From Pleurocapsa sp. CCALA 161 (lineage in GTDB: Bacteria > Cyanobacteriota > Cyanobacteriia > Cyanobacteriales > Xenococcaceae), in contig NZ_PVWF01000051.1 of assembly GCF_003003995.1 (NCBI RefSeq), positions 1 through 37,806 on the forward strand: a DNA stretch of 37,806 bases. Direction: 5' to 3'. Position numbers and translations under genes: made by a program. Positions within the stretch are counted from its first letter, which is position 1. Each line of letters begins with the position of its first letter. The notes under the pieces are model-generated. The model searched no databases, was not told the DNA's origin, and saw only the letters and a list, made by a program, of their open reading frames with translations. This document shows positions 25,086 to 33,500 of the stretch, piece by piece.

Positions 25086-25117
25086 CTCATAAGTTCCTCA
25101 AATCTTAGCCTTAATCT
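25086..25117 (+). promoter_or_regulatory. Island box 1 and -10 upstream of NDH-2
   Basis: CTCATAAGTTCCTCAAA at 25086-25102, with CTCA words 11 bp apart, is followed after 9 nt by TAATCT at 25112 as possible -10 (an alternative TATAAC lies at 25118). The NDH-2 start is 44 nt past the box. Identical over 17 bp to the box at 29585. Confidence 0.7.
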
Positions 25118-25146
25118 TATAACAAAAGAAGTTATTTGGAAAAACA

Positions 25147-26409
25147 ATGAATAATTCAACCACTCCTACTGTCATCGTCGGCGGAGGCTTTGTCGGACTC
25201 TTTACTGCTCTATATCTCAGCCATCACAACTACCCCGATCCCATAATTCTCATTGATTCTACAGAACGCTTTGTTTTTAAACCCTTATTATATGAATACC
25301 TATCTGGGGAAATGTATGACAAACAGGTTTTACCTCAATACAAGGAATTATTGAAAGGTACTGAGGTAGCTTTTGTACAGGGTGAGGTAACGGGTATCGA
25401 TCTAGAACAGCGTCAGGTAGAATTAGCATCTGGTTTGTCCTACAACTATCGCTATTTGGTTTTGGGGGTAGGTAGTAGTCAGGGCTATTTCGGTACAAAA
25501 GGAGCAAAAGAAAACGCTTTTTCTTTCCGCACTGGAGCAGATACGGTAAAACTAGAACGGCATATTAGACAATGTTTACAACAGGCCAGCCAAACTGAAT
25601 CTCAAGCAGAACGCAGCAAATTATTAACCTTCGCCGTAGTAGGAGCAGGTCATTCAGGAATTGAAATGGCAGCGACTTTAGCCGATCTACTACCACATTG
25701 GTATGGCAGTTTGGGTGGTAATGTTGAAGATCTTCGCATTGTGTTAATGGATTTCGTTACAGAAATTTTGGCAAAAGATGATACACATCTTCGAGAAACT
25801 GTCCAGTCAGCTTTGAAAAACCGCACTATTCCTGTGGAATTACTTTTAGGGGCAAAAGTTGCAGCAGTAGATTCAGACTCTGTGCAATATCAATTAGTAG
25901 ATCGAGACGAAACTGAAACGCTATCGACCAAAACCGCAATTTGGACTGCTGGCATAGCTAACAATCCTCTAATTGAATCTCTGACGCAGATAAAGGATGA
26001 AAGCAAAAATGAGCATGGTTCTCCTCTGGTGACTTCCACTTTGCAATTAGTCGATTTTCCCGAAGTGTTTGCAGCAGGAGACTGTGCGACAGTTAAAGAC
26101 CATTCCTTACCCCCAGTGGCGCAAATTGCCTATCAACAAGGAAAGGGAATTGCTGATAATCTGATTGCTTTATCTAAAAATAAAGGAACGCATTCGGTTG
26201 ACGCAAATATGCGAGGAACTTTAATCAAATTGGGACTGAACGACGCAGTTGCCAATTTATTTGACAAAATATTAGTCCAAGGAAGACCGGGAAATCTAAT
26301 TCGTAATCAGACTTACTTAAACATGCTGCCGACTCCTATGCATAACTTTAAAGCAAGTTCAGAGTGGCTTACTGACGAAATCTTCAATCGTTACCATTCA
26401 TCAAGGTAA
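25147..26409 (+). CDS. Type-2 NADH dehydrogenase-like FAD oxidoreductase
   Basis: This 420-residue flavoprotein has the two-Rossmann plan of NDH-2: FAD-binding VGGGFVG at 11-17, a second dinucleotide site GAGHSG at 166-171 for NAD(P)H, and the FAD-contacting AAGDCAT near 310. NDH-2 enzymes pass electrons from NAD(P)H to the quinone pool without pumping protons, at the membrane surface. Cyanobacterial homologues (Ndb proteins) are considered redox-balancing or redox-sensing. Length is normal and the gene looks intact. It begins 44 nt after the first island box, so it should belong to the proposed regulon, together with lactate dehydrogenase and the flavoproteins downstream. Confidence 0.88.
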   Translation: MNNSTTPTVIVGGGFVGLFTALYLSHHNYPDPIILIDSTERFVFKPLLYEYLSGEMYDKQVLPQYKELLKGTEVAFVQGEVTGIDLEQRQVELASGLSYNYRYLVLGVGSSQGYFGTKGAKENAFSFRTGADTVKLERHIRQCLQQASQTESQAERSKLLTFAVVGAGHSGIEMAATLADLLPHWYGSLGGNVEDLRIVLMDFVTEILAKDDTHLRETVQSALKNRTIPVELLLGAKVAAVDSDSVQYQLVDRDETETLSTKTAIWTAGIANNPLIESLTQIKDESKNEHGSPLVTSTLQLVDFPEVFAAGDCATVKDHSLPPVAQIAYQQGKGIADNLIALSKNKGTHSVDANMRGTLIKLGLNDAVANLFDKILVQGRPGNLIRNQTYLNMLPTPMHNFKASSEWLTDEIFNRYHSSR

Positions 26410-26507
26410 ATTTTAAAACCGCATTGTGCAAGAAGCAGATCGCCTGCGAAGAAATCTCAAATATCAATCTTGAGTAAGATAAAAATAAATTACCTGATTT
26501 TGGTTCG

Positions 26508-29042
26508 ATGACATTTGACAAATTAATAATCTTAGATCTTGATGAAACATTAATCCATGCAGCAGAAAAGCCCCTAGAGCAAGTCCAGGATTTTGTTGTC
26601 GGACCATATTTTGTATACTTACGTCCTCATGCTCGTTCATTTATCGATTTCTGCTTTGCATCTTTTTCTGCGGTAGCCGTTTGGACATCTTCCTCAAAAG
26701 ACTATGCTGAAGAGATAAGTTTAAATTTATTTGGCAGCAAAAAAGAAGATTTAGCGTTTCTCTGGTCACAAGAGCGATGTGTCCGTAAATTCGATTACAA
26801 ACGCTACGCCTCATATTGGATCAAAGATTTGAAGAAGGTGAAAAGACATGGATACACATTAGAAAAGATAATTGCGATCGATGATTCGCCTGAGAAACTT
26901 TATCGACAGTATGGAAATTTAGTGCGTGTTTTGCCATTTGAAGGATTAGTTTCAGATAATGAGCTATTGCATTTGCAGCAATATCTAACCGTATTAGCTG
27001 AAGCTGATAATGTACGCCAGATTGAGAAGCGCGGATGGCAGTCAAAGATAAACGCCACCAAAATAGAACAAAATTACCAGTATGTAAAAGAACGTTTTGA
27101 AACTTTAATCGCCAATGTTCCTGGAGCAATATACCGTTGTGCTAACGATGCTGATTGGACGATGGAGTTCTTAAGTGATGAAATTACGACGATCTCAGGT
27201 TATCGGGCTGCCGATTTTATTCATAATCAAAGTCGGTCTATAAGAAGCATTATTTACCCAGAAGATCGCGATCGCGTTGTTCGAGAAGTCCGTGAGGCGA
27301 TCGCCATTCGTCAACCCTATACAATTGAGTATCGAATTATTCGCTCAGATGGATCGAATGCCTGGATTAAGGACAAAGGACAAGGAGTCTTTGACGGTGA
27401 TGGCAAACTTCTTTGGTTAGACGGAATTATTTTAGATATTACCGAACGCAAGTGGACAGAGGGCTTACAGCAGATTCAAAATAGGACTTTGAAGATGATA
27501 GCTAGAGGAGAGACTCTAAAAGATACTTTATCAGAACTGATTGAGCAAGTCGACCGCTTATCTCCAGGTCTAAATTCAACCATTACGATCGTGCAGGAGG
27601 ATGGTCAACATTTACGATCTTTTGTCAGTTCTCAATTGCCCCAAGATTATCTTAGCGCGATCGATTATTTACCCATTGAGGCAAAAGTTGGTTCTTGCGG
27701 GACGGCTGCTTATTCAGGTCAGCGAGTAATCGTAAGTAATATTGCTACCGATCCTTCTTGGACGGGCTATAAACATCTAATTTTGCCTCACGGTTTTCAA
27801 GCCTGTTGTTCCGAACCGATTAAATCCGATACGGGTAAAGTTCTAGGAACTCTTAATCTGTATTTTACCGAACCGCGATCGCCTTTACCTAAAGAGTTAG
27901 AGATAATGGAAGCTTGTGCTAATTTAGCCTCTATTGCTATTACTCGCCAACAATTTGAAGCTACATTGCAGCATAGCGAATCACAGCTACCTTTGATTAC
28001 AGATGCACTACCAGCATTAATTTCTTATGTCGATTGCCACCAGTACTATCAATTTGTCAATAAGACTTATGAAGATTGGCACAAAAAACCCCGTACTGAA
28101 ATTATTGGCAGCCATCTTCGAGAGATTCTAGGCGAGGCAAATTACCAGCAAATTAAACAGTATGTAGAATTAGCCTTGTCAGGGCAGACAGTAAGCTATG
28201 AAAATGAAATCAGATCGAGCGATTGCTTCTCACGTTGGGTTAATGTTACTTATATTCCCGATTTTAACCGAGAAGGATTTGTCAAAGGATTTTTTGGTTT
28301 AATTAGCGATATAAGCGATCGCAAAGCTACCGAACAAATGAAAGACGAATTTGTCTCGGTGGTTAGTCATGAATTGCGCACCCCTCTAACCTCTATATAT
28401 GGCGCTTTAAAATTGATTGTAACCAACCCTCAAAGTGGATTATCCCAAGAAGACCGCGAAATGCTAAACATTGCCGTAACTAATACAAATCGCTTAGTGC
28501 GTCTGGTAAACGATATACTTGACCTAGAGCGCATTGAGTCAGGCAAAGTAAAAATGGTGAAACAGCCCTGTGAGGCTGCCGATTTAGTTCACGAAGCGAT
28601 CGAAGTCATGCAGCCAATGGCAAAAGTTGAAAATATCACTTTGGTAGCAAAACCTGTTTCTCTGACCATTAATGTCGATCGCGATCATATCCAGCAAACC
28701 CTAACCAATTTACTCAGCAATGCGATCAAATTTTCGACCCCTAATAGTTCGGTTCAGGTTACAGTCGAAGACTTAGAATGCGAGGTTTTATTTAAAGTTA
28801 TCGATACAGGGCGCGGGATTCCCGCAGATATACTAGGCAGTATTTTTGAGCGATTTAAACAGGTGGATGCTTCCGACTCGCGAGATAAAGGAGGTACTGG
28901 CTTGGGGTTGCCCATCTGTTACAAAATTATTGAAGAACACGGAGGTCGCATCTGGGCTGATAGTGAGTTTGGGAAGGGAAGCACGTTTTATTTTACTTTG
29001 CCTAAATCTAACTTAAAATCGTCAGAGGAACTGCCCCTATGA
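26508..29042 (+). CDS. HAD (FCP1/NIF-type) phosphatase fused to PAS-GAF-PAS sensor histidine kinase
   Basis: The 844-residue protein joins two normally separate proteins. Residues 1-180 are a complete NIF/FCP1-type HAD phosphatase: nucleophile pair D10/D12 (LDLDETL), motif II T60 (VWTSS), a lysine near 107-110, and acidic pair D125/D126 (IDDSPEK). It ends in VRQIEKRGW, close to where stand-alone members end. A PAS domain (about 190-315), a GAF domain (about 320-480) and a second PAS (about 485-605) follow. The kinase has H621 in SHELRTPL, N-box LLSNAIKF, and boxes DTGRGIP and GGTGLGLPI. No membrane helix is seen, so it is cytosolic. Its stop overlaps the start of the receiver gene by 4 nt, which points to a cognate pair. 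Confidence 0.93.
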   Translation: MTFDKLIILDLDETLIHAAEKPLEQVQDFVVGPYFVYLRPHARSFIDFCFASFSAVAVWTSSSKDYAEEISLNLFGSKKEDLAFLWSQERCVRKFDYKRYASYWIKDLKKVKRHGYTLEKIIAIDDSPEKLYRQYGNLVRVLPFEGLVSDNELLHLQQYLTVLAEADNVRQIEKRGWQSKINATKIEQNYQYVKERFETLIANVPGAIYRCANDADWTMEFLSDEITTISGYRAADFIHNQSRSIRSIIYPEDRDRVVREVREAIAIRQPYTIEYRIIRSDGSNAWIKDKGQGVFDGDGKLLWLDGIILDITERKWTEGLQQIQNRTLKMIARGETLKDTLSELIEQVDRLSPGLNSTITIVQEDGQHLRSFVSSQLPQDYLSAIDYLPIEAKVGSCGTAAYSGQRVIVSNIATDPSWTGYKHLILPHGFQACCSEPIKSDTGKVLGTLNLYFTEPRSPLPKELEIMEACANLASIAITRQQFEATLQHSESQLPLITDALPALISYVDCHQYYQFVNKTYEDWHKKPRTEIIGSHLREILGEANYQQIKQYVELALSGQTVSYENEIRSSDCFSRWVNVTYIPDFNREGFVKGFFGLISDISDRKATEQMKDEFVSVVSHELRTPLTSIYGALKLIVTNPQSGLSQEDREMLNIAVTNTNRLVRLVNDILDLERIESGKVKMVKQPCEAADLVHEAIEVMQPMAKVENITLVAKPVSLTINVDRDHIQQTLTNLLSNAIKFSTPNSSVQVTVEDLECEVLFKVIDTGRGIPADILGSIFERFKQVDASDSRDKGGTGLGLPICYKIIEEHGGRIWADSEFGKGSTFYFTLPKSNLKSSEELPL

Positions 29043-29410
29043 CTGTAAAACGCATTTTGCTTGTAGATGACGAAGCTTCTATCTTAGCAGTGGCTCGTAT
29101 TGGTTTAAAACGAGAAGGGTGGTCAGTGTTGACCGCAGCTTCAGGACAAGAGTGTATCGCTAAAGCGGTAGCCGAACAGCCAGATGCGATCGTAATGGAT
29201 GTGATGATGCCCGAAATGGATGGACTAGCAACTCTCAAGCAGCTACAAGATAATCCTCAAATTAAACATATTCCCGTGATTTTTTTGACTGCTAAAGCTC
29301 AGAAAACAGATCGCCGTCGCTTTTATGCCTCTGGTATTAAAGGATTTATTACTAAGCCTTTCGACCCTACTACTTTAGCAAGTCAAATTTCAGGCTTTGT
29401 AGGTTGGTAG
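29039..29410 (+). CDS. Single-domain response regulator, partner of the HAD-kinase
   Basis: A 123-residue receiver with D10/D11, phospho-acceptor D54 (IVMDVMMPEMDG), the switch threonine in FLTAK and the conserved lysine in ITKPF. It has no output domain. The ATGA overlap with the kinase gene indicates coupled translation. Because it cannot bind DNA itself, it must pass the signal to another protein, either by a relay or by direct contact. The HAD phosphatase part of the kinase could in principle act on the aspartyl-phosphate, but that is speculation. Confidence 0.93.
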   Translation: MTVKRILLVDDEASILAVARIGLKREGWSVLTAASGQECIAKAVAEQPDAIVMDVMMPEMDGLATLKQLQDNPQIKHIPVIFLTAKAQKTDRRRFYASGIKGFITKPFDPTTLASQISGFVGW

Positions 29411-29687
29411 ATACTGGTAAAAGATTTTCCTATTTTAATTAGATATGATTTCAGCCGAGTCAGTTGCAATTTGCTTCGATTCTTTTGAACTTATTTAGAA
29501 GCATTGGTGATATTGAGCAGGCAAATATTCAGCCTCGTCATGTGGAATTTCTCCAGCAGTCAAATATCGCCCCTGTAGATTATCCTCATAAGTTCCTCAA
29601 ATCAATTTTTTATAACAGAATCAACCTCAAACAAATATTCGCCTTATAGATGTGAAGAGGTACAAGTTTAACGAGGAACTAAGATTT
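29411..29687. other. Intergenic stretch with an island promoter
   Basis: No convincing gene is found. A plus-strand reading at 29464-29649 (for example SIGDIEQANIQPRHVEFLQQ) may be a decayed coding remnant, but I do not recognise it. The stretch holds island box 2 at 29585-29601, which should start a transcript towards lactate dehydrogenase. Confidence 0.4.
29585..29616 (+). promoter_or_regulatory. Island box 2 and -10 upstream of the ldh region
   Basis: CTCATAAGTTCCTCAAA at 29585-29601, followed after 9 nt by TATAAC at 29611-29616. Identical in 17 bp to box 1. The first good start codon downstream is the 29688 small frame; the lactate dehydrogenase start lies 494 nt downstream. Confidence 0.7.
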
Positions 29688-29792
29688 ATGGTAACAACAG
29701 TCAGATATCGATCGCCAGGGTGCAATTGGTCAAAGAGCGCAACCCAACAACGCTTTCACCTGCGATTAGTAGAACCTGGAGCGACGCTGTAG
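29688..29792 (+). CDS. Possible 34-residue small ORF after island box 2
   Basis: A GAGGA site 10 nt before the ATG introduces a 34-residue basic product (start MVTTVRYRSPGC). It follows the proposed promoter by about 70 nt and may be a leader peptide, a remnant or a real small gene. No family is recognised. Confidence 0.25.
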   Translation: MVTTVRYRSPGCNWSKSATQQRFHLRLVEPGATL

Positions 29793-29890
29793 GGCGTGAC
29801 AATGTAGTCGCAATTTATCGCATTGAGCCTAGTGAGATAACTGGAAATCAAACATCAGAGTAACTTTATTACTAAATAAGAGATTGATAA

Positions 29891-30055
29891 ATGATCGATA
29901 AAATACTCGTAGCAGTAGACCATTGCGAAAAAAATCAATTCGTCTTCGACTCAGCAATATTTTCAGCCAACCGTTCGGTATTAATCGTGCGTACTGCTAT
30001 GGATAACGATTTTGAGCCAGTATCTTTTGAGCAAGAAAATAAAGCAGATAGCTAG
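29891..30055 (+). pseudogene. Truncated universal stress protein (UspA-type)
   Basis: The 54-residue frame begins MIDKILVAVDHCEKNQFVFD SA, the hallmark N-terminus of universal stress proteins (first beta strand with the ATP-contacting VAVD). Family members have about 140-150 residues with a G-x2-G-x9-G(S/T) motif near the end; that part is missing and the sequence diverges after FSAN. It is a broken gene, although a complete relative would fit well in this stress-type island. It ends 40 nt before the lactate dehydrogenase ATG. Confidence 0.7.
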
Positions 30056-30095
30056 TAAAAAATTAATCTCGCTCGATAATCAAAACCAATTAATT

Positions 30096-31091
30096 ATGTT
30101 TGAAAAAATCTTTGATATCAATACTGAAGCCGAGCAAACCAATCTTCTTTCTCTCCGTAAAGGAGTCATTATTGGTGCAGGACAAGTAGGATTAGCCTGC
30201 GCCTACTCTTTACTGATTCAAAACTGCTTCGATGAATTAGTTTTACAGGATATCAATACCAAAAAGATTGAAGGAGAAGTGATGGATTTGCTCCACGGAA
30301 TGTCTTTTATCGCTCCTACAGAACTTGTTGCGGGAACGGTAGCCGACGCGGGAAAGGATGCGGACATAGTAATTATCACCGCAGGTGCAGCACAAAAACC
30401 AGGAGAAACTCGCCTTGATTTACTAGGGCGTAATGTTGCTATCTATCAAAACCTGCTTGATGATGTAGCCAAGTATTGTCCCCATGCCATCCTGTTAATT
30501 GTCACTAATCCCGTAGATATTATGACCTATGTGGCACTAAAAATGTCTGGGTTTCCCAGTTCTAGGGTTATTGGTACGGGAACAGTACTGGATACGTCTC
30601 GATTTCGTTCTTTGCTAGCCCACAAATTAAACATTGATGCTCGAAGCGTTCAAGCTTATATCATTGGCGAACACGGAGATAGCGAAGTTCCCGTGTGGAG
30701 TACGGCTAATGTGGCTGGACGAAAATTGCTCTCGCAAGACTGGGAAAATCTTGATTCAGCAGAGCGAGAGTACTTCACGGCTATTTTTAGTCAAGTTAAA
30801 AATGTAGGTTATGAAATTATTCAGCGTAAAGGATATACCTCCTATGCGATTGGTTTAGCAGTGACCGATATAGTCGAAGCAATTATACGCTCTCAAAAAC
30901 GCATTCTTACTGTTAGTGGTCTTGTTGATGGACTATATGGTATCAAAGATGTCTGTTTGGGGTTGCCTAGAGTAATCAATGAGAAAGGCTTTTATAAAAC
31001 TGTCAATTTAGATTTGAGTCCCAGAGAAGAAAAACAGCTTCGTCATTCGGCTAATGTTCTACAAGATGTTTTTGCCCGACTCAAACTTTAA
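30096..31091 (+). CDS. ldh: L-lactate dehydrogenase (NAD-dependent)
   Basis: The enzyme interconverts pyruvate and L-lactate with NADH and serves as an electron sink in fermentation. From the ATG at 30096 it has 331 residues, normal for LDH, with NAD-binding GAGQVG at 27-32, the substrate loop AAQKPGETRLDL, and the catalytic His in IGEHGDSEVPVW. A Gln in the loop (AAQ) is the LDH-specific residue; malate dehydrogenases have Arg. The frame continues upstream to a TTG at 30012, which would overlap the Usp fragment and add 28 unrelated residues, so I prefer the ATG. Many cyanobacteria lack this gene or ferment by other routes, so its link with NDH-2 and the flavoproteins is informative. Confidence 0.93.
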   Translation: MFEKIFDINTEAEQTNLLSLRKGVIIGAGQVGLACAYSLLIQNCFDELVLQDINTKKIEGEVMDLLHGMSFIAPTELVAGTVADAGKDADIVIITAGAAQKPGETRLDLLGRNVAIYQNLLDDVAKYCPHAILLIVTNPVDIMTYVALKMSGFPSSRVIGTGTVLDTSRFRSLLAHKLNIDARSVQAYIIGEHGDSEVPVWSTANVAGRKLLSQDWENLDSAEREYFTAIFSQVKNVGYEIIQRKGYTSYAIGLAVTDIVEAIIRSQKRILTVSGLVDGLYGIKDVCLGLPRVINEKGFYKTVNLDLSPREEKQLRHSANVLQDVFARLKL

Positions 31092-31114
31092 TCTTTACAG
31101 TAAGGCAAAAATCG

Positions 31115-31148
31115 GGTTGAGAGACATTTGTACAAAAAGCTCTCAACC
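31115..31148. terminator. Bidirectional hairpin between ldh and the nitroreductase gene
   Basis: GGTTGAGAG (31115-31123) pairs perfectly with CTCTCAACC (31140-31148) across a 16-nt loop. It lies between two convergent genes. The sequence after it on the plus strand has a T6 run about 10 nt on, and on the minus strand a short run of T, so it may end both transcripts. Confidence 0.6.
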
Positions 31149-31204
31149 GCAAATTGATTTTTTGACTCATTTCTTTTGCTGTAAAACCCCTATGATGTTT
31201 ACCT

Positions 31205-32197
31205 TCAGCGACTTGTCTTTTCGCTAACTTCATCTCTGCTTCTTCTAGCAGTTGGTTTGGTGTCTTGGGCATAACCTAAACGAAGCAGAATTTGAGGATG
31301 ACCATTTTCAGGAAATAGAGCTTTTAAGCGCGATCGCAATTGAGGGACTTGAATTGGTTGATTGAGGAAAGATGCCCAAACACCATCAACTCTAGCTCTC
31401 AAGAGTAAATGTGCTAGAGCTTCTCCTGTAGCTAGCCAACTATGAGGGCGATCGCCATCGCTACTAATCAACATCAAAACAGGAGCAGGTATCGGTAGCT
31501 GACAATTTTGGGCTGACTCTGAATCTATCCATTGAGCTAATTCTCGACCAAACAAAGGGTCTGTCGTTTGCAGGCGATCGCCTAGATCGATTAAATTAAT
31601 TACTTCTGGACAAAAAGCTTGGGGTATAACTTTAGCTGTAATATGCAGGTTAATACATTCTGCATCAGCAGCCGATTCTAGTTCCAATTTTAAGGATTTT
31701 GGAATCTGACAATCTTTAAAGTCAAGCGGGTTAATATCAAGTCTGGGAATTGCTCGAAACAAAAACTTTTCTTCAAGTTGGGTAATTCTTCTACTCCCAA
31801 AGCGGATTCTTGCCAGCCAACTGCGATTATGACGCTCTGGAAGAATTTCTACTAGATCTTTATAGCCAAAATAACGTATGGCAAGGCGAAGATGAAATAA
31901 AGCTGCGCCACAGCTAATAATGGGTTCTCGATAATCGGGGTTGGCTACGGGCAAGGCACGAGTTGTATCTGCATATAGTTCAATAGCATCATCAACTATT
32001 TTGAATAGCCCAGGCGGAATATTATGAATTGATGGGGCTAAGACTGCATAGTTGAGTAAAAATTTGAGTTTATCTGTAGTTGTACCATCAAAAGGAAAAT
32101 CATCTTCTTTAATTTCCCAGGGATTTAAGACGAATTCTGGCTCTTGATTTGTTGAGTCTAGTTTGATTGTGGGAAAAACATCTAAAAGATTAATCAC
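31205..32197 (-). CDS. Acg-like nitroreductase-family FMN protein
   Basis: The product (330 aa from a GTG at 32197 that has GAGG 8-12 nt upstream; a TTG lies 30 nt further up) resembles the long Acg-type branch of the nitroreductase family, with two fused nitroreductase-like halves. The N-terminal half has LLNYAVLAPSIHN, and the C-terminal half has SWLATGEALAHLLLRARVDG followed by LLRLGYAQ. Mycobacterial Acg (Rv2032) belongs to the hypoxia-induced DosR regulon and binds FMN without reductase activity. Here the usual TQPW after HN reads IPPG, so substrate or FMN contact may be changed. It lies 65 nt (by this start) after the dihydroorotate-dehydrogenase-like gene in one probable operon. Confidence 0.8.
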   Translation of the reverse strand: MINLLDVFPTIKLDSTNQEPEFVLNPWEIKEDDFPFDGTTTDKLKFLLNYAVLAPSIHNIPPGLFKIVDDAIELYADTTRALPVANPDYREPIISCGAALFHLRLAIRYFGYKDLVEILPERHNRSWLARIRFGSRRITQLEEKFLFRAIPRLDINPLDFKDCQIPKSLKLELESAADAECINLHITAKVIPQAFCPEVINLIDLGDRLQTTDPLFGRELAQWIDSESAQNCQLPIPAPVLMLISSDGDRPHSWLATGEALAHLLLRARVDGVWASFLNQPIQVPQLRSRLKALFPENGHPQILLRLGYAQDTKPTARRSRDEVSEKTSR

Positions 32198-32262
32198 GAT
32201 TGCTACCTCAAGATTAAGTATTGTCAAAAATTGTCAGAATTTGGCTTGTTGAAGGCAGACAT

Positions 32263-33282
32263 TTATTTGGCATAATTCCTAACATACGTTCCGTCAACCA
32301 TTTTCCAATAGGGTTGATAGGTTTGTAGAGCTTTGAGATATTGCGCTCGTTCAAAAACACTAGGATCGGGACAATTTATTTGGCTTAAGCTGCCTTGTAA
32401 CTGAGCAATTGATTCGTATTTGTTAACCTCCAACCATTCAATCATGTCTTTTTCAATTATTCGTAGCTGTTCGATACCATGACTCATTAGTGTGCTAACT
32501 AACATGGTGACATTAGCACCTACCAGCATCATTTTGATGACATCTTGAGCGGTAAGAATCCCGCCTGTAGCAGCAAAATCGATGGGAAGAGTGCGATACA
32601 AAATAGCGATCCAGCGCATCGGTAAACGCATCTCTCTAGAAGTGCTAAGAAGCAAATTGGACTCTACTTTTAGAGTTTCTAGATTGATATCGGGTTGGTA
32701 AAAACGATTGAATAATACTAAACTATTGGCACCAGCATCACTTAGTCTTTTCGCCATATTTGCCATATTGCTAAAGAAAGGACTCAGTTTGACTGCTACA
32801 GGTAGATTAACAGCGTCTGTAACGCTGCGAACAATATCTACATAAGTTTGTTCTACTTGCTCGCCACTCATTGACAGATCTGTAGGAATGTCATAAATGT
32901 TTAATTCCAACCCATCGGCACCTGCTTGCTCTACCTGCCGTACATAATCACCCCAGCTACCTACTGTAGAACTGTTGAGACTAGCAAAGATGGGAATATC
33001 CACCATCTTTTTAGCACGACGAATACGCTCTAGATAGGCTTCTGAATCGACAGGAAAATCTGATTCGGGATAACTTTCTGTAGGGTGAGCGAATTGATGA
33101 TATGCTTCGTATCGTTCTTCTAGTAGTTGTTCTTCAAACAAAGAATGCAATACTACTGCTCCTGCGCCAGCATCTTCCATCCGTTTAATATTATCGATAT
33201 TTTCGGTTAGAGGTGCTGCTGCACCAACCACCAAAGGCGATCGCAATGTCTTACCTAGATAAGTTGTGGATAAATCTACCAT
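32263..33282 (-). CDS. Dihydroorotate dehydrogenase-like flavoprotein
   Basis: The 339-residue protein is a TIM-barrel FMN oxidoreductase of the DHOD/PreA type: LRSPLVVGAAAPLTENIDNI at the start, IFASLNSSTVGSW, GLELNIYD, VAVKLSPFF and the phosphate-binding ATGGI near 235. It is not a normal PyrD, since the loop after NIYDIP lacks the typical catalytic surroundings. Relatives annotated as dihydroorotate-dehydrogenase-like occur near pyruvate:ferredoxin oxidoreductase genes in cyanobacteria, suggesting a fermentation or redox role. A very good GAGGAGG site precedes the ATG. A box of the island type lies 41 nt upstream. The nitroreductase gene follows downstream. Confidence 0.88.
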   Translation of the reverse strand: MVDLSTTYLGKTLRSPLVVGAAAPLTENIDNIKRMEDAGAGAVVLHSLFEEQLLEERYEAYHQFAHPTESYPESDFPVDSEAYLERIRRAKKMVDIPIFASLNSSTVGSWGDYVRQVEQAGADGLELNIYDIPTDLSMSGEQVEQTYVDIVRSVTDAVNLPVAVKLSPFFSNMANMAKRLSDAGANSLVLFNRFYQPDINLETLKVESNLLLSTSREMRLPMRWIAILYRTLPIDFAATGGILTAQDVIKMMLVGANVTMLVSTLMSHGIEQLRIIEKDMIEWLEVNKYESIAQLQGSLSQINCPDPSVFERAQYLKALQTYQPYWKMVDGTYVRNYAK

Positions 33283-33307
33283 TTATTTTCCTCCTCAATC
33301 TGTCTTT

Positions 33308-33339
33308 AAATTAAGAAAATGTTTTGAGGAAGTTATGAG
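33308..33339 (-). promoter_or_regulatory. Island box 3 and -10 upstream of the DHOD-like operon
   Basis: On the minus strand CTCATAACTTCCTCAAA occupies 33339-33323, and after 9 nt TAATTT (33313-33308) is a possible -10. It differs from boxes 1 and 2 at one base (C for G at position 8). The ATG of the DHOD-like gene is 41 nt past the box. Confidence 0.7.
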
Positions 33340-33429
33340 TAATAGGATTTAATTTAATTTAATTATCCTTACTGAATTAATAGACACAACAGTAACATCA
33401 TAAGTATCTAGAACGAGCAGCTTGCTCAC

Positions 33430-33461
33430 CTCATAAGTAGCTCATATTTCTAAATTAATAT
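33430..33461 (+). promoter_or_regulatory. Island box 4 and -10 upstream of the degenerate receiver
   Basis: CTCATAAGTAGCTCATA at 33430-33446 keeps the CTCA words 11 bp apart and the CTCATAAGT half, and after 9 nt TAATAT (33456-33461) is a possible -10. It is the most divergent copy. The receiver ATG lies 54 nt past the box. Confidence 0.6.
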
Positions 33462-33500
33462 ATTGTTTTAAACCAAGCGCTTGTTAGGAATAGATTATTA

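Noticed and set aside
30012-30095. TTG at 30012 as lactate dehydrogenase start
   Set aside because: The added residues are not LDH-like and overlap the Usp fragment in another frame; the ATG at 30096 gives the normal length.
31081-31272. 63-residue minus-strand frame overlapping the end of the nitroreductase gene
   Set aside because: It overlaps the conserved end of the nitroreductase and the terminator hairpin, and shows no family features.
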